64,000 nt of DNA, taken from the NCBI GenBank assembly GCA_026003075.1, contig BPGO01000004.1, positions 62,001 to 126,000 on the forward strand, read 5' to 3'. The DNA is from Fimbriimonadales bacterium (GTDB taxonomy: Bacteria; Armatimonadota; Fimbriimonadia; Fimbriimonadales; GBS-DC). The translations under genes were made by a program, and so were the position numbers. The notes under the pieces were generated by a model that was given only the letters and a program-made list of their open reading frames with translations, searched no databases and was not told where the DNA came from. Below, piece after piece: positions 43,963 through 51,997 of this stretch (positions are counted from its first letter, which is position 1; the number at the start of each line of letters is the position of its first letter).

Positions 43963-45774
43963 TTATACGCCCACCATCTCTCGGGCTGCGCTGGACGCCG
44001 TCCACGCACGCTCATGCTGCAACACATACTCGGCGACCTGACGGCGCAGCGCCATCGTGTTCGGTTCTGTCGTGCGGCGCATGAAGCGTTTGAGAGCAGT
44101 AAGCAGAATCTGCGCCATGTCGCCCTCGGCGAAACTGTGAATCGCGCGACGGGCGTGCGCCTCAATCGCGTCCATCGCGTCATAGGCGAACACGCGCGTC
44201 ATCGCCAGCGGTAGAGTAATATCGTAGCCCTTCTGCTGCAACTTGCGCGTGCGCAAATACGCACTCTCCATCGCATAGAGCTGGATCAGGCAGTCCGCCA
44301 AGTGCCCCACAATCTCCTGCTTCTCTTCGAGTTCGGCGCCGACCTGCTCGGCTGCCATCCCTGCCACTGCCAGAACCGCCTTCTTCGCGTTCGCGATGTA
44401 GCGTTCGATGGCATCCAGCGGGTCTACAGGGTCGGGCGTGGGCATCTGCGGGGTGTTCAGCTCGCTGCGAATCGCGCCGATGGCTTCCATCAAGCCAGGC
44501 AGTTTGCCCTTCAACGCACGGCGCATCAGCTGGTCTAACATCAGCAGGCGGTTGATTTCGTTCGTGCCCTCAAAGATACGGTTGATTCGGCTATCGCGGT
44601 AGATTTGCGCTGCGGGGAACTCCTCCGTGTAGCCGAAGCCACCGTGAATCTGCATCGTCTCGTCGGCGACATAATCCAGCACTTCGGAGCCGAACACCTT
44701 GAGGATGGCGCACTCCACGGGGTACTCCTCGTCCGCCTCGCGATACTGGGCGTTGGCGTCGGGGGCAAGCGGGTCGATACCGTGCGTGACTTCCTCCAGC
44801 ATGCCCGCCGTGCGATAGACGGTGCTTTCCAGCGCATAGATTTGGATAGCCATCTCCGCGATCTTGTGCTTAATCATGCCGAAGTTCGCGATGGGCTGCC
44901 CGAACTGTTGGCGGTCTTTGGCGTAGCGTGTGGCGATGGTGAGGGCTTCCTTCGCGCCCCCCAACGCCGCTGCCGCGAGTTTGAACCGTCCGATATTCAG
45001 CACGCCGAACGCCACATGATGCCCTTTGCCAACCTCATGCAACACATTCTCGACGGGCACCTGCGCGTTGTCTAAAATCACGCGGCGCGTGCTGGAGCCT
45101 TTGATGCCGAGTTTATGCTCCTCGCGTCCGACCGACACACCAGGGAAGGTGCGCTCCACGACAAACGCGGTGAACTTCTCGCCGTCGACTTTTGCGAACA
45201 CGATAAACAGATCCGCCCAGCCGGCGTTGGTCGTCCACATCTTCTCGCCATTGAGCAGATAATACTTGCCGTCAGGCGAGAGAGTGGCTTTGGTGCGTGC
45301 GGAGAGAGGGTCGGAGCCGCAGTTCGCCTCGCTGAGCGAGAAGGCGGCGATCATTTCACCAGTTGCGAGTTTGGGGAGGTACTTCTGCTTCTGCTCGGGC
45401 GTGCCGAAAAAGAGGATAGGGAGCGTGCCGATACCCACATGCGCGCCCCACGACACGGCGAACGACGCCTGCAGGCTCATGCGCTCGGCAATAAGCGTGC
45501 TGGTCGTCTTAGGCAGGTTCAACCCGCCGAAGGCTTCGGGCAGGTCGGCGCCCAGCAGTCCGAGTTGTCCCGCTTTCTTGAGCAGGCTGACAGTAAGTCC
45601 CTCCTCTTGGCGCTCGATGGCTGCGTTGCGGGGCTGCACTTCGCCGCGCACGAACTCCTCGGCGGCTTGGGCTAACGCAAGATCTTCCGCGCTGAAATCT
45701 TCGGGGGTGAACACCTTCGACGGCTCCACCGCTTTCAACAGAAACTCGCCTCCACGCAGAGTAATTTGTCTCAT
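43963..45774 (-). CDS. Acyl-CoA dehydrogenase
   Basis: 603-aa flavoenzyme oxidising acyl-CoA in beta-oxidation. N-terminal alpha domain (EDFSAEDLALAQAAEEFVRG), the FAD-binding middle with FSLSEANCGSDPLS and KMWTTNAGWADLFIVF, and the C-terminal catalytic Glu in IFEGTNEINRLL. The extra C-terminal helical domain of ~170 residues matches very-long-chain-type enzymes. No other fatty-acid genes are adjacent. SD AGGAGG precedes the ATG. Confidence 0.93.
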   Translation of the reverse strand: MRQITLRGGEFLLKAVEPSKVFTPEDFSAEDLALAQAAEEFVRGEVQPRNAAIERQEEGLTVSLLKKAGQLGLLGADLPEAFGGLNLPKTTSTLIAERMSLQASFAVSWGAHVGIGTLPILFFGTPEQKQKYLPKLATGEMIAAFSLSEANCGSDPLSARTKATLSPDGKYYLLNGEKMWTTNAGWADLFIVFAKVDGEKFTAFVVERTFPGVSVGREEHKLGIKGSSTRRVILDNAQVPVENVLHEVGKGHHVAFGVLNIGRFKLAAAALGGAKEALTIATRYAKDRQQFGQPIANFGMIKHKIAEMAIQIYALESTVYRTAGMLEEVTHGIDPLAPDANAQYREADEEYPVECAILKVFGSEVLDYVADETMQIHGGFGYTEEFPAAQIYRDSRINRIFEGTNEINRLLMLDQLMRRALKGKLPGLMEAIGAIRSELNTPQMPTPDPVDPLDAIERYIANAKKAVLAVAGMAAEQVGAELEEKQEIVGHLADCLIQLYAMESAYLRTRKLQQKGYDITLPLAMTRVFAYDAMDAIEAHARRAIHSFAEGDMAQILLTALKRFMRRTTEPNTMALRRQVAEYVLQHERAWTASSAAREMVGV

Positions 45775-45860
45775 AAGCTGCCTCCTGTATTCGGTTTGCC
45801 GTCGGTCGCCGCGACTCCGCGCATGGCGTGAAAAATCGCGCTCCGCTCGGCAGTACCTCT

Positions 45861-45868
45861 ATTATACC
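45861..45868 (-). promoter_or_regulatory. -10 box GGTATAAT for acyl-CoA dehydrogenase
   Basis: Minus-strand GGTATAAT about 86 nt before the ATG, giving a long leader with AGGAGG near its end. Confidence 0.5.
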
Positions 45869-45925
45869 TTGAATTTTGACTCGTCGTTCGAAAAGCGAAT
45901 CGCACGGGGATTGAAAATCGGAATG

Positions 45926-45990
45926 CCCTCACCCCCAACCCCTCTCCCACCGTGTGATTGCCTGCCCTCCCCACGGCGTGGGGAGAGCTT
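45926..45990 (+). repeat. Intergenic hairpin repeat of the CCCTCACCCCCAACCCC type
   Basis: CCCTCACCCCCAACCCCTCT followed by a stem CTCCCCAC-GGC-GTGGGGAG (45967-45985) and, 8 nt on, a run of seven T. This family of intergenic repeats is known from many bacterial genomes. The stem plus T run could also act as a terminator. Only one copy is in the window. Confidence 0.6.
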
Positions 45991-46023
45991 TCGGTTTTTT
46001 TCTCGAACACCCTCCTTACCCCC

Positions 46024-46053
46024 TTGACTTTTGTTGCAAAGATGGGGTATTAT
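46024..46053 (+). promoter_or_regulatory. Promoter of the porin gene
   Basis: TTGACT (46024-46029), 18-nt spacer, TATTAT (46048-46053). The resulting leader is about 120 nt and ends with GGAGGAGG close to the start codon, which suits a highly expressed outer-membrane protein. Confidence 0.65.
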
Positions 46054-46181
46054 GTAGGGCGAAGGAGTTTCGGAGTGCGCAAGGGAATGCGCTTCAGGAA
46101 ACCTTGGAACGGCTGACGCGCCTCTTCCCCCAAGCCTCAGAAACATCCTTCTAATCTAAACTCATGGAGGAGGATGCTTCT

Positions 46182-48077
46182 ATGAAGCGTTTACTCATTA
46201 GTGTGGCCGGTCTGAGCCTGATTACGGGCTTGACCTTCGCTCAGATGCGGGATGTCCCGCCTGGGCACTGGGCGTATCAGTCGATTGAGCAGTTGGTGCA
46301 AATGGGCATCATCGAGGGCTATCCCGATGGCACATTTCGCCCGAACCGCACCATGACCCGTGCAGAGTTTGCGCAGGCGATTGCACGTGCCTACCGCAAC
46401 ATCGACGAGCGACTGCGCGCGTTGAACCAGCGCATCGAGGAAATCGCAGGGCGACCCCAAACAGGCGCTCAGCAACCTGTCGATATGAGCTCAATGCAGA
46501 ACCAGATCAATGAGCTGCGCAACCAGATTCAAGAGCTGCGCAAGCTGAACGAAGCGGTGCAGACCCTGCAGCGTCTGGCGCAGACCTTCCAGCAGGAGCT
46601 GGCGGGGATGGGCGTGGACATCGACACACTGAAGCGCGATATGGCGTCCCTGCGCGCCCGCGTGGAAGCCCTCGAAGGGAAGAAAGAGAAGTTCAAAATG
46701 AGCGGCGACCTGACCTTCGGCGTCTACGGCGCGCACAGCATCGACGGCAAGGATGTCTACACCCTGAACCGCACGACGCTCGGCACTGGCAAGCTGCTTG
46801 AGAACATCGATGTGGTGCATGAACTCGGACTGACCTTCAGCGGTCAGATTAACGATCAGGTCTCTGGTTCTGCCACCTTCATTTTGGGCAACTACCTGCC
46901 CTATGTCGGCGGCGCGGGCAAGAACGCCTTTACAACCTTTACTGTACCGTTCGCCGTTGGCAATACCGACATCGTGATCTGGGAAGCCTATGTGAAGGCA
47001 CCCATCGATGTGTTTGGTGCGAAAGTCGATGTGACGGTCGGTCGCTATCCTGCGAAGCTGACGCCGTTCACTCTGCAGCGCATCAAGCCTAACTACTACT
47101 TGAACTTCCCACGCTACGATGACGGCGCGTTCCGCGTGGACGGCGGTGCCCTCGGCTTCAACTTCGACACCTTCCGCCTGAACCTGTGGGCAGCGCAGGT
47201 GAACCAGCAGTCGAACAACGGCGTGTTCAATGTGGTCAACTTCGCAAACCACAATTCGACCACCAGTGCTTCGATGGAGCAGATGGCAGGCGCACGCCTT
47301 GAGTTCGATGCCATCCGCGGCGAGGACACCAACCTCACCATCGGCGCAACCTACTACGCTGCGGGTATCGGCGCGGGACAGAACTTCAACTTCGCTGGCG
47401 GCCCCGCTGAGGCGGCAAACATCGACCGCGTGGATGTGTTCGGCGCGGATGTGAAGGCGAAGTTCGCGGGCTTCAACATCGGCGTGGAGTATGCGCAGAG
47501 CGACTTCCTGCGTGACACGACCCGCGTGCTGAACCAAGACAACTGGGCGCTGGACGCCAATATCGGCTACAACTTCAGCGAGAACCTCGGAGTAGTGGCT
47601 GGCTACCGCGAGGTGCGCCCGTACTTCGCCGCGCCGGGGGCGTGGGGTCGCATCGGCTACGTGTATAACCCCTCCGACCTGCGCGGTCCGTACGCAGCGG
47701 TGAACTATAAAGCCTCGCAAGATCTGAATGTGAACTTGCAGGGCGCCTTCTATGAGGGCACTGGGCGCGTGGCAGGTGGCTACACTGGCAACGACGAGCT
47801 GATCCATGTGCTGGCTGGCGTGGACTACCGCCTGTCCGACCGCTGGAATGTGTCGCTCAACTATGAGGGCGCGTACTGGAAGGTCGGTGGTGTGAAGCCC
47901 GTGTGGAACTACTTCACGCTGGGCGTCGGCTACAACCTCGGTGAGAACACCGCGCTGAATGTGCTGTATCAGATCCTGGACACCGACGGCAAGGGCAATG
48001 CGAACTTCAGCGGCGGTCCTGCCGCGGGTAAGAACAGCGGCGCGGTGGCAGCCACCACGCTGAGCGTCAAGTTCTAA
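46182..48077 (+). CDS. SLH-domain outer-membrane porin
   Basis: 631 aa. Signal peptide (MKRLLISVAGLSLITGLTFA), one S-layer homology domain (DVPPGHWAYQSIEQLVQMGI then EGYPDGTFRPNRTMTRAEFA), a coiled-coil region (~residues 85-170, Gln/Leu/Arg-rich), and a C-terminal beta-barrel of ~400 aa with many alternating aromatic strands, ending in a Phe (TTLSVKF). This is the OmpM/SlpA-like design known from Thermus and Negativicutes, in which the SLH domain binds cell wall polymers and ties the outer membrane to the wall. GGAGG stands before the ATG. Followed by a terminator. Confidence 0.92.
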   Translation: MKRLLISVAGLSLITGLTFAQMRDVPPGHWAYQSIEQLVQMGIIEGYPDGTFRPNRTMTRAEFAQAIARAYRNIDERLRALNQRIEEIAGRPQTGAQQPVDMSSMQNQINELRNQIQELRKLNEAVQTLQRLAQTFQQELAGMGVDIDTLKRDMASLRARVEALEGKKEKFKMSGDLTFGVYGAHSIDGKDVYTLNRTTLGTGKLLENIDVVHELGLTFSGQINDQVSGSATFILGNYLPYVGGAGKNAFTTFTVPFAVGNTDIVIWEAYVKAPIDVFGAKVDVTVGRYPAKLTPFTLQRIKPNYYLNFPRYDDGAFRVDGGALGFNFDTFRLNLWAAQVNQQSNNGVFNVVNFANHNSTTSASMEQMAGARLEFDAIRGEDTNLTIGATYYAAGIGAGQNFNFAGGPAEAANIDRVDVFGADVKAKFAGFNIGVEYAQSDFLRDTTRVLNQDNWALDANIGYNFSENLGVVAGYREVRPYFAAPGAWGRIGYVYNPSDLRGPYAAVNYKASQDLNVNLQGAFYEGTGRVAGGYTGNDELIHVLAGVDYRLSDRWNVSLNYEGAYWKVGGVKPVWNYFTLGVGYNLGENTALNVLYQILDTDGKGNANFSGGPAAGKNSGAVAATTLSVKF

Positions 48078-48115
48078 CCAACGCTTCTGGGCAGGCTGAG
48101 CCTGCTCCATCCAAG

Positions 48116-48143
48116 TTAGCCCCCTGCGAAAGCGGGGGGCTAA
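48116..48143. terminator. Terminator of the porin gene
   Basis: 9-bp stem (TTAGCCCCC / GGGGGCTAA) with a 10-nt loop and TCTATTTATTT downstream; also near the convergent gene's stop. Confidence 0.75.
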
Positions 48144-48144
48144 T

Positions 48145-48576
48145 CTATTTATTTCTCCCCCTGCGGCTCTCTTGGGAGTTTTCCTCGTTGCTTCGCGCCG
48201 CCCACTGGCTGGGGGAATCGGAGCGCAAGCCTAACCAGCTGAGACGCCCAAGAACGACCCCCAACACCGCCAAAATCGCCATAACCCAGCGCGGCTCCAT
48301 ACCCAGAATACGCGGGGCATTCTGAAGCACTTCCGCAGGCATCAAAAGCGCACTCAGCAAGGCAAACAGCGCCGTCACCATCGTGAACACCGACATGGTA
48401 ATCAGGAATATCCAACCGAGTGTGAAACGCATCAGCAGAAAGGCGCCGCCCAACAATTGAATCGTGGCAAAGAAGCGCAAACTAAAGGGCGTCGGCGCGC
48501 CACTCAACGCCGTCCACCAGATGCTGGCACCGACCAACATCCAAAAAAGCGCAATCACGCGAGTGGTCCACTTCAT
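48145..48576 (-). CDS. Membrane protein with four predicted helices
   Basis: 143 aa with hydrophobic segments at about residues 5-25, 31-50, 53-80 and 95-113, plus a charged tail (ARSNEENSQESRRGRNK). No recognised family. Divergent from the glycosyltransferase gene with a GGTATAAT box (48590-48597) 13 nt before its ATG. Function unknown. Confidence 0.65.
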   Translation of the reverse strand: MKWTTRVIALFWMLVGASIWWTALSGAPTPFSLRFFATIQLLGGAFLLMRFTLGWIFLITMSVFTMVTALFALLSALLMPAEVLQNAPRILGMEPRWVMAILAVLGVVLGRLSWLGLRSDSPSQWAARSNEENSQESRRGRNK

Positions 48577-48589
48577 GGCATGCCAGCGG

Positions 48590-48597
48590 ATTATACC
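48590..48597 (-). promoter_or_regulatory. -10 box GGTATAAT before the 143-aa membrane protein
   Basis: Minus-strand GGTATAAT ends 13 nt before the ATG; one base from a matching plus-strand box. Confidence 0.55.
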
Positions 48598-48603
48598 GAC
48601 TCA

Positions 48604-48611
48604 GGTATCCT
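48604..48611 (+). promoter_or_regulatory. -10 box GGTATCCT for the glycosyltransferase
   Basis: GGTATCCT ends 8 nt before the ATG at 48620; no SD sequence. It fits the leaderless group. Confidence 0.6.
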
Positions 48612-48619
48612 TCGTAGTG

Positions 48620-49507
48620 ATGTCCAAACCGCAGCTGACCGTGCAAATTGTGAACTGGAACGCGCGTGAGCCTTTGCGCGCCGCGCTGCGCTCCATCCTG
48701 GCGCACCCTCCCCGATGCGAATACGAGATAATCGTGCTGGACAACGCCTCGAGCGACGGCAGCGTGCAAATGTTGGAAAAAGAGTTCCCTGAGGTGAAGC
48801 TCCTCGTGAGCGAGCAGAACTTAGGCTTCTCCCGAGGGCACAATCTCGCTGCCCGCGCCGCGCAAGGAGAATATCTCTTCATCCTGAACCCCGACACAGA
48901 AGTTCTCCCAGATGCACTGGACTTACTGGTAGCCTACGCCGAGCAACATCCAGATGTGGCGATCATCGGTCCCAAAATCTTGAACCCTGACGGCAGCCTG
49001 CAATATTCCTGTCGGCGCTTTCCGAACCCGGTCGCGGCGCTATTCCGCAACACCCCCTTGGGCAAATTGTTCCCCAATAACCCCTATACACGCGACTACT
49101 TGATGACCGACTGGGACCACAACAGCATCCGTGAGGTGGACTGGGTGTCGGGCGCCGCGCTCTTCATTCGGCGCGAGGTGTTCGCCCAGCTGGGTGGTTT
49201 CGACGAGCGGTTCTTCATGTACTGCGAGGATACAGACCTGTGCTATCGTGCTTGGCAGGCGGGCTATAAGGTGATTTACTATCCAGAGCCGAAAATCAAA
49301 CACGCTATCGGGCGCAGCACCGACTTGGTCGCCAACAAAATGATTATCACCTTCCACAAAAGCATGTATCTGTTTTATAAGAAGCACTACGCGGATCAGA
49401 CCTCTATCTTATTACGCCCGTTGGTGCCGGTGGGCTTGGCGCTGAGGGCGTCGTTGTTCTTGTTGAAGAACTACAAAGATGCTCTCCTACGTCGGCTAAA
49501 AAAATAG
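48620..49507 (+). CDS. GT2-family glycosyltransferase
   Basis: 295-aa cytoplasmic nucleotide-sugar transferase. The GT-A core starts LTVQIVNWNAREPLRAALRS, with LDNASSDGS, the metal-binding DXD-like ILNPDTEVLP, and the acceptor-side GGFDERFFMYCEDTDLCYR. These are typical of rhamnosyl- or galactosyl-transferases of the WbbL/RfbF type. A C-terminal hydrophobic patch is present. Sugar and acceptor cannot be assigned. The long frame upstream is not included because the family starts at the ATG after the promoter box. Confidence 0.9.
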   Translation: MSKPQLTVQIVNWNAREPLRAALRSILAHPPRCEYEIIVLDNASSDGSVQMLEKEFPEVKLLVSEQNLGFSRGHNLAARAAQGEYLFILNPDTEVLPDALDLLVAYAEQHPDVAIIGPKILNPDGSLQYSCRRFPNPVAALFRNTPLGKLFPNNPYTRDYLMTDWDHNSIREVDWVSGAALFIRREVFAQLGGFDERFFMYCEDTDLCYRAWQAGYKVIYYPEPKIKHAIGRSTDLVANKMIITFHKSMYLFYKKHYADQTSILLRPLVPVGLALRASLFLLKNYKDALLRRLKK

Positions 49508-49528
49508 AGGCTCGGCATGCGAGCCTCT
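49506..49528. terminator. Rho-independent terminator (minus strand)
   Basis: 9-bp stem AGAGGCTCG / CGAGCCTCT with a 5-nt loop. On the minus strand it is followed by TATTTTTTTAG, so it ends transcripts of the 110-aa gene; it also closes the glycosyltransferase gene. Confidence 0.75.
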
Positions 49529-49616
49529 GGCAGAGATGCTCTCTGTTGTGTCTTGAGAGCAGGACGACCCTTGCATCCTATATAGACGGGGTTGCTCTGC
49601 CTGTGTTCCGAGAATC

Positions 49617-49949
49617 TTAGTAATCTTCGGGCATTTCGCCGCGTCTGCCAAGCCCCCCCGATGGTGGTGCAGGCGCTGCAGGACCACCCATCGGTGCTGT
49701 GGGTGCGGGCGGCGCGAACCCACCCGGAGCCGCCGGTCCGCCCATCATCGGCGCCCCCATTCCGCCCGCTGCGCCAACCGCAGCCGAGAGCGGATCTTCA
49801 ATCTTACGCGCTAACCCGTTCAAATCAGGCATCTGCGGCGCGGGCAGTGGCTGGGGCATCATATTGTTGCTGATGACAACTAAAATAATCAGCATCACCA
49901 CGCCGAGCGCAATCACGCCAATCCCAATCGGATCCACACCTTGTTTCAT
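49617..49949 (-). CDS. Small membrane-anchored Pro/Gly-rich protein
   Basis: 110 aa: one membrane helix (VIALGVVMLIILVVISNN) and a Pro/Gly/Ala-rich tail with PAAPGGFAPPAPTAP-like repeats, Met-Gly rich (GGMGAPMMGG). GGAGG lies 7 nt before the ATG. Similar in layout to the 77-aa protein near the pseudopilin. Function unknown; likely an extracytoplasmic linker-like protein. Confidence 0.65.
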   Translation of the reverse strand: MKQGVDPIGIGVIALGVVMLIILVVISNNMMPQPLPAPQMPDLNGLARKIEDPLSAAVGAAGGMGAPMMGGPAAPGGFAPPAPTAPMGGPAAPAPPSGGLGRRGEMPEDY

Positions 49950-49967
49950 GCGTTCGCCTCCAAAGAT

Positions 49968-49975
49968 ATTGTACC
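49968..49975 (-). promoter_or_regulatory. -10 box GGTACAAT before the 110-aa protein
   Basis: Minus-strand GGTACAAT ends 18 nt before the ATG, with GGAGG in the short leader. Confidence 0.55.
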
Positions 49976-50120
49976 TGTCCGTAACCCGAACGGCTATCGA
50001 TTCGAGCAACCTGAAGAAATTCCTCTTCCCTCAGCGCAGAAACAGCGCATCCCGTGTGGCGGAAAGCGCTCTCACACCAGACAAGCAGGAACCGTTCTCG
50101 CAGACGCGAACATAATCCCG

Positions 50121-50990
50121 ATGAGCCAACCACAAGACTCGATTTATACGCTGGCGATTGGCGATCCGCGCCGTCAGTATCTGATGATGGTTCGCCCCAA
50201 CAAAATCGTGGATACGCACCAGCGTCGCTCGGTAAGCTTCCAGCAAATGATTCGTCTGTTGGAGCCTGCAACTTTTATTCTCATAGGTGAACAACACGAT
50301 AATGCCCAGCACCACCAGTTTCAGGCGCAAGTCATCGAGGGCTTGGTGCAGGCAGGACGCAGTGTGATTGTCGGAATGGAGATGTTTGACCGCACCAAGC
50401 AATATCCGCTGAACCTGTGGACGCTGAACCGCCTGAGCGAGGCGGAGTTTATCGATCAGAGTGAGTGGAAAACGCAGTGGGGTTTCGACTTCGCGTTGTA
50501 TCGCCCGATTTTCGAAGTGGTCTACCGCTATCGGCTACGGCTGGTGGGGCTGAATGTGCCGCGTGCGCTCGTGCGGCAAACGGCACGCGGTGGTTGGCAA
50601 AGCGTGCCCGAAGCCGAGCGCATGGGCGTTCCTGACCCCGATCTGAGCGTGGAAGAACATCGAAAACTGTTCTACGCGCTCTTAGGCGACGGACACACAG
50701 CAGGGCAACCGCAGAACGATAATTTCTATGCGGCGCAAGTGGTCTGGGATACGGCGATGGCAGACACGGCGTTGCGGTATCTGGAGCGCACCGTGCCCTC
50801 GCCTCGACTCGCGTTTGTGATTATCGCAGGGAACGGGCATGTGATGTACGATGTGGGCATCTCACTACGGATCCGCATGCGCTCGAACCTGCCCACGCGC
50901 ATCATTACACCCCTACCCCCCAGCGATAAACCTATGCAGGTGCGCGCCGCAATAGGCGATTTTGTCTGGTTGCCTGCCAAAGAGCCTTAA
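50121..50990 (+). CDS. ChaN-like haem/iron-related protein
   Basis: 289 aa. The ChaN family core begins with FILIGEQHDNAQHHQFQAQV and contains VIVGMEMFDRTKQYPLNLW, PDLSVEEHRKLFYALLGDGH and LAFVIIAGNGHVMYDVG. ChaN proteins bind haem in Pseudomonas/Campylobacter and take part in iron uptake; here there is no lipobox signal peptide, so the protein is probably cytoplasmic. It converges with the GlcNAc kinase gene (4-nt overlap of stops). The start at the ATG was preferred over a long upstream frame. Confidence 0.8.
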   Translation: MSQPQDSIYTLAIGDPRRQYLMMVRPNKIVDTHQRRSVSFQQMIRLLEPATFILIGEQHDNAQHHQFQAQVIEGLVQAGRSVIVGMEMFDRTKQYPLNLWTLNRLSEAEFIDQSEWKTQWGFDFALYRPIFEVVYRYRLRLVGLNVPRALVRQTARGGWQSVPEAERMGVPDPDLSVEEHRKLFYALLGDGHTAGQPQNDNFYAAQVVWDTAMADTALRYLERTVPSPRLAFVIIAGNGHVMYDVGISLRIRMRSNLPTRIITPLPPSDKPMQVRAAIGDFVWLPAKEP

Positions 50991-51889
50991 TCCGCTTGGG
51001 AGATTTTTCTCAAGGCTGCCTTGGCGACTGCGGTGGCAGGCTCCATTATAGGGAGCCGAAACGCAGCACGCGGGAAAAGCGGCTCCAGCACGCTCCGAAA
51101 AACATCGCGAAATCGCTCGCTTCGGAACATGCCGCCTGTCATCGCTATGGTGAACTCCTGGTCAGGCGTGAATAGGCGCGTCGCGCATGCACGGGCATCG
51201 TGGGCGAGGTCGGTAGCGGCTTGTTCCAGTATCTGCTTAGCGGCGGCGTCGCCCTGTTCGGCAGTGCGGACAATCGCTTGAGCAAACGCGGCGACGGTGT
51301 GGCGTGGAACCCCCTGCTGATAGAACAGAGGGACTAACTCCCGCAGGTCGCTGATGCCCAAGAAGTGTTGCACCGCTGGAATCAGCCCGTTCTCGGGTTC
51401 GCGTCCGTCCCAAGCGCGTAAGGCGCGGCGGATTCCGCGCATGGCAACATCGTACGCGCTGCCCTCATCCCCCAGCAGTGCGCCCCATCCCCCCATCTGC
51501 AGCACCAACTCGTCCTGCTTGAACCCGCCAATTAGCGAACCAGTGCCCGCCACAACCGACACGCCGTGCGCCATCTTCACGCCCGTGCTGAGCATCGCCA
51601 TACGCGACTCCTCGATCGCAAATGCTGGGGGATTCCCCAGCCGATTCAGGAGCCATTCCCAGTTCGCGCGTGTGCCAGCGACCGTGTAGCCCAATGCGAG
51701 GACAGGTGCTTCGATGCCTCGCAATGCACCGTTCAGAGCGGTTTCAAAGGATTGGCACTGGGTCGCTTCGTCCACAAAGTTCAGGTTCGCAGGTCCGCCC
51801 TCGGCGTAGGCAAGCAGTTCCCCCTGCTCGTTGAGTACGGCACATCCCGTTTTTGTGCCGCCGCCTTCTATTCCGACCACGATGCCCAT
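50987..51889 (-). CDS. BadF/BadG-type ATPase, N-acetylglucosamine kinase-like
   Basis: 300-aa sugar kinase of the actin-like ASKHA fold. The phosphate loops are VGIEGGGTKTGCAV (residues about 4-17) and VSVVAGTGSLIGGF; the adenosine motif lies in TIAMTGGMFRSERF. This fits the N-acetylglucosamine kinase group in COG2971, involved in amino-sugar recycling. A GGTATACT box precedes it with an 11-nt gap. The longer in-frame start (by 15 codons) reaches across the box and is therefore unlikely. Confidence 0.88.
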   Translation of the reverse strand: MGIVVGIEGGGTKTGCAVLNEQGELLAYAEGGPANLNFVDEATQCQSFETALNGALRGIEAPVLALGYTVAGTRANWEWLLNRLGNPPAFAIEESRMAMLSTGVKMAHGVSVVAGTGSLIGGFKQDELVLQMGGWGALLGDEGSAYDVAMRGIRRALRAWDGREPENGLIPAVQHFLGISDLRELVPLFYQQGVPRHTVAAFAQAIVRTAEQGDAAAKQILEQAATDLAHDARACATRLFTPDQEFTIAMTGGMFRSERFRDVFRSVLEPLFPRAAFRLPIMEPATAVAKAALRKISQAD

Positions 51890-51900
51890 CGCAACACGGG

Positions 51901-51908
51901 AGTATACC
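51901..51908 (-). promoter_or_regulatory. -10 box GGTATACT for the GlcNAc kinase-like gene
   Basis: Minus-strand GGTATACT ends 11 nt before the ATG at 51889. It excludes a start upstream of it. Confidence 0.6.
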
Positions 51909-51936
51909 CGTGCCCCAACTTGCGGAGCGTGCACAC

Positions 51937-51969
51937 CAGAAGCCCCCTCACAGAAGAAAGGGGCTTCTG
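51937..51969 (-). terminator. Hairpin after the PEP-CTERM gene
   Basis: 10-bp perfect stem CAGAAGCCCC / GGGGCTTCTG with a 13-nt loop, 28 nt after the PEP-CTERM stop; no T run follows, so termination strength is uncertain. Confidence 0.55.
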
Positions 51970-51997
51970 ACGAGTCGGTATGCGAAAGGAGATCACC

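Noticed and set aside
46491-48110. A 539-codon open frame antisense to the porin gene
   Set aside because: The sense strand encodes a clear SLH porin; the antisense frame is open because of the high GC and codon bias, and its translation has no family similarity.
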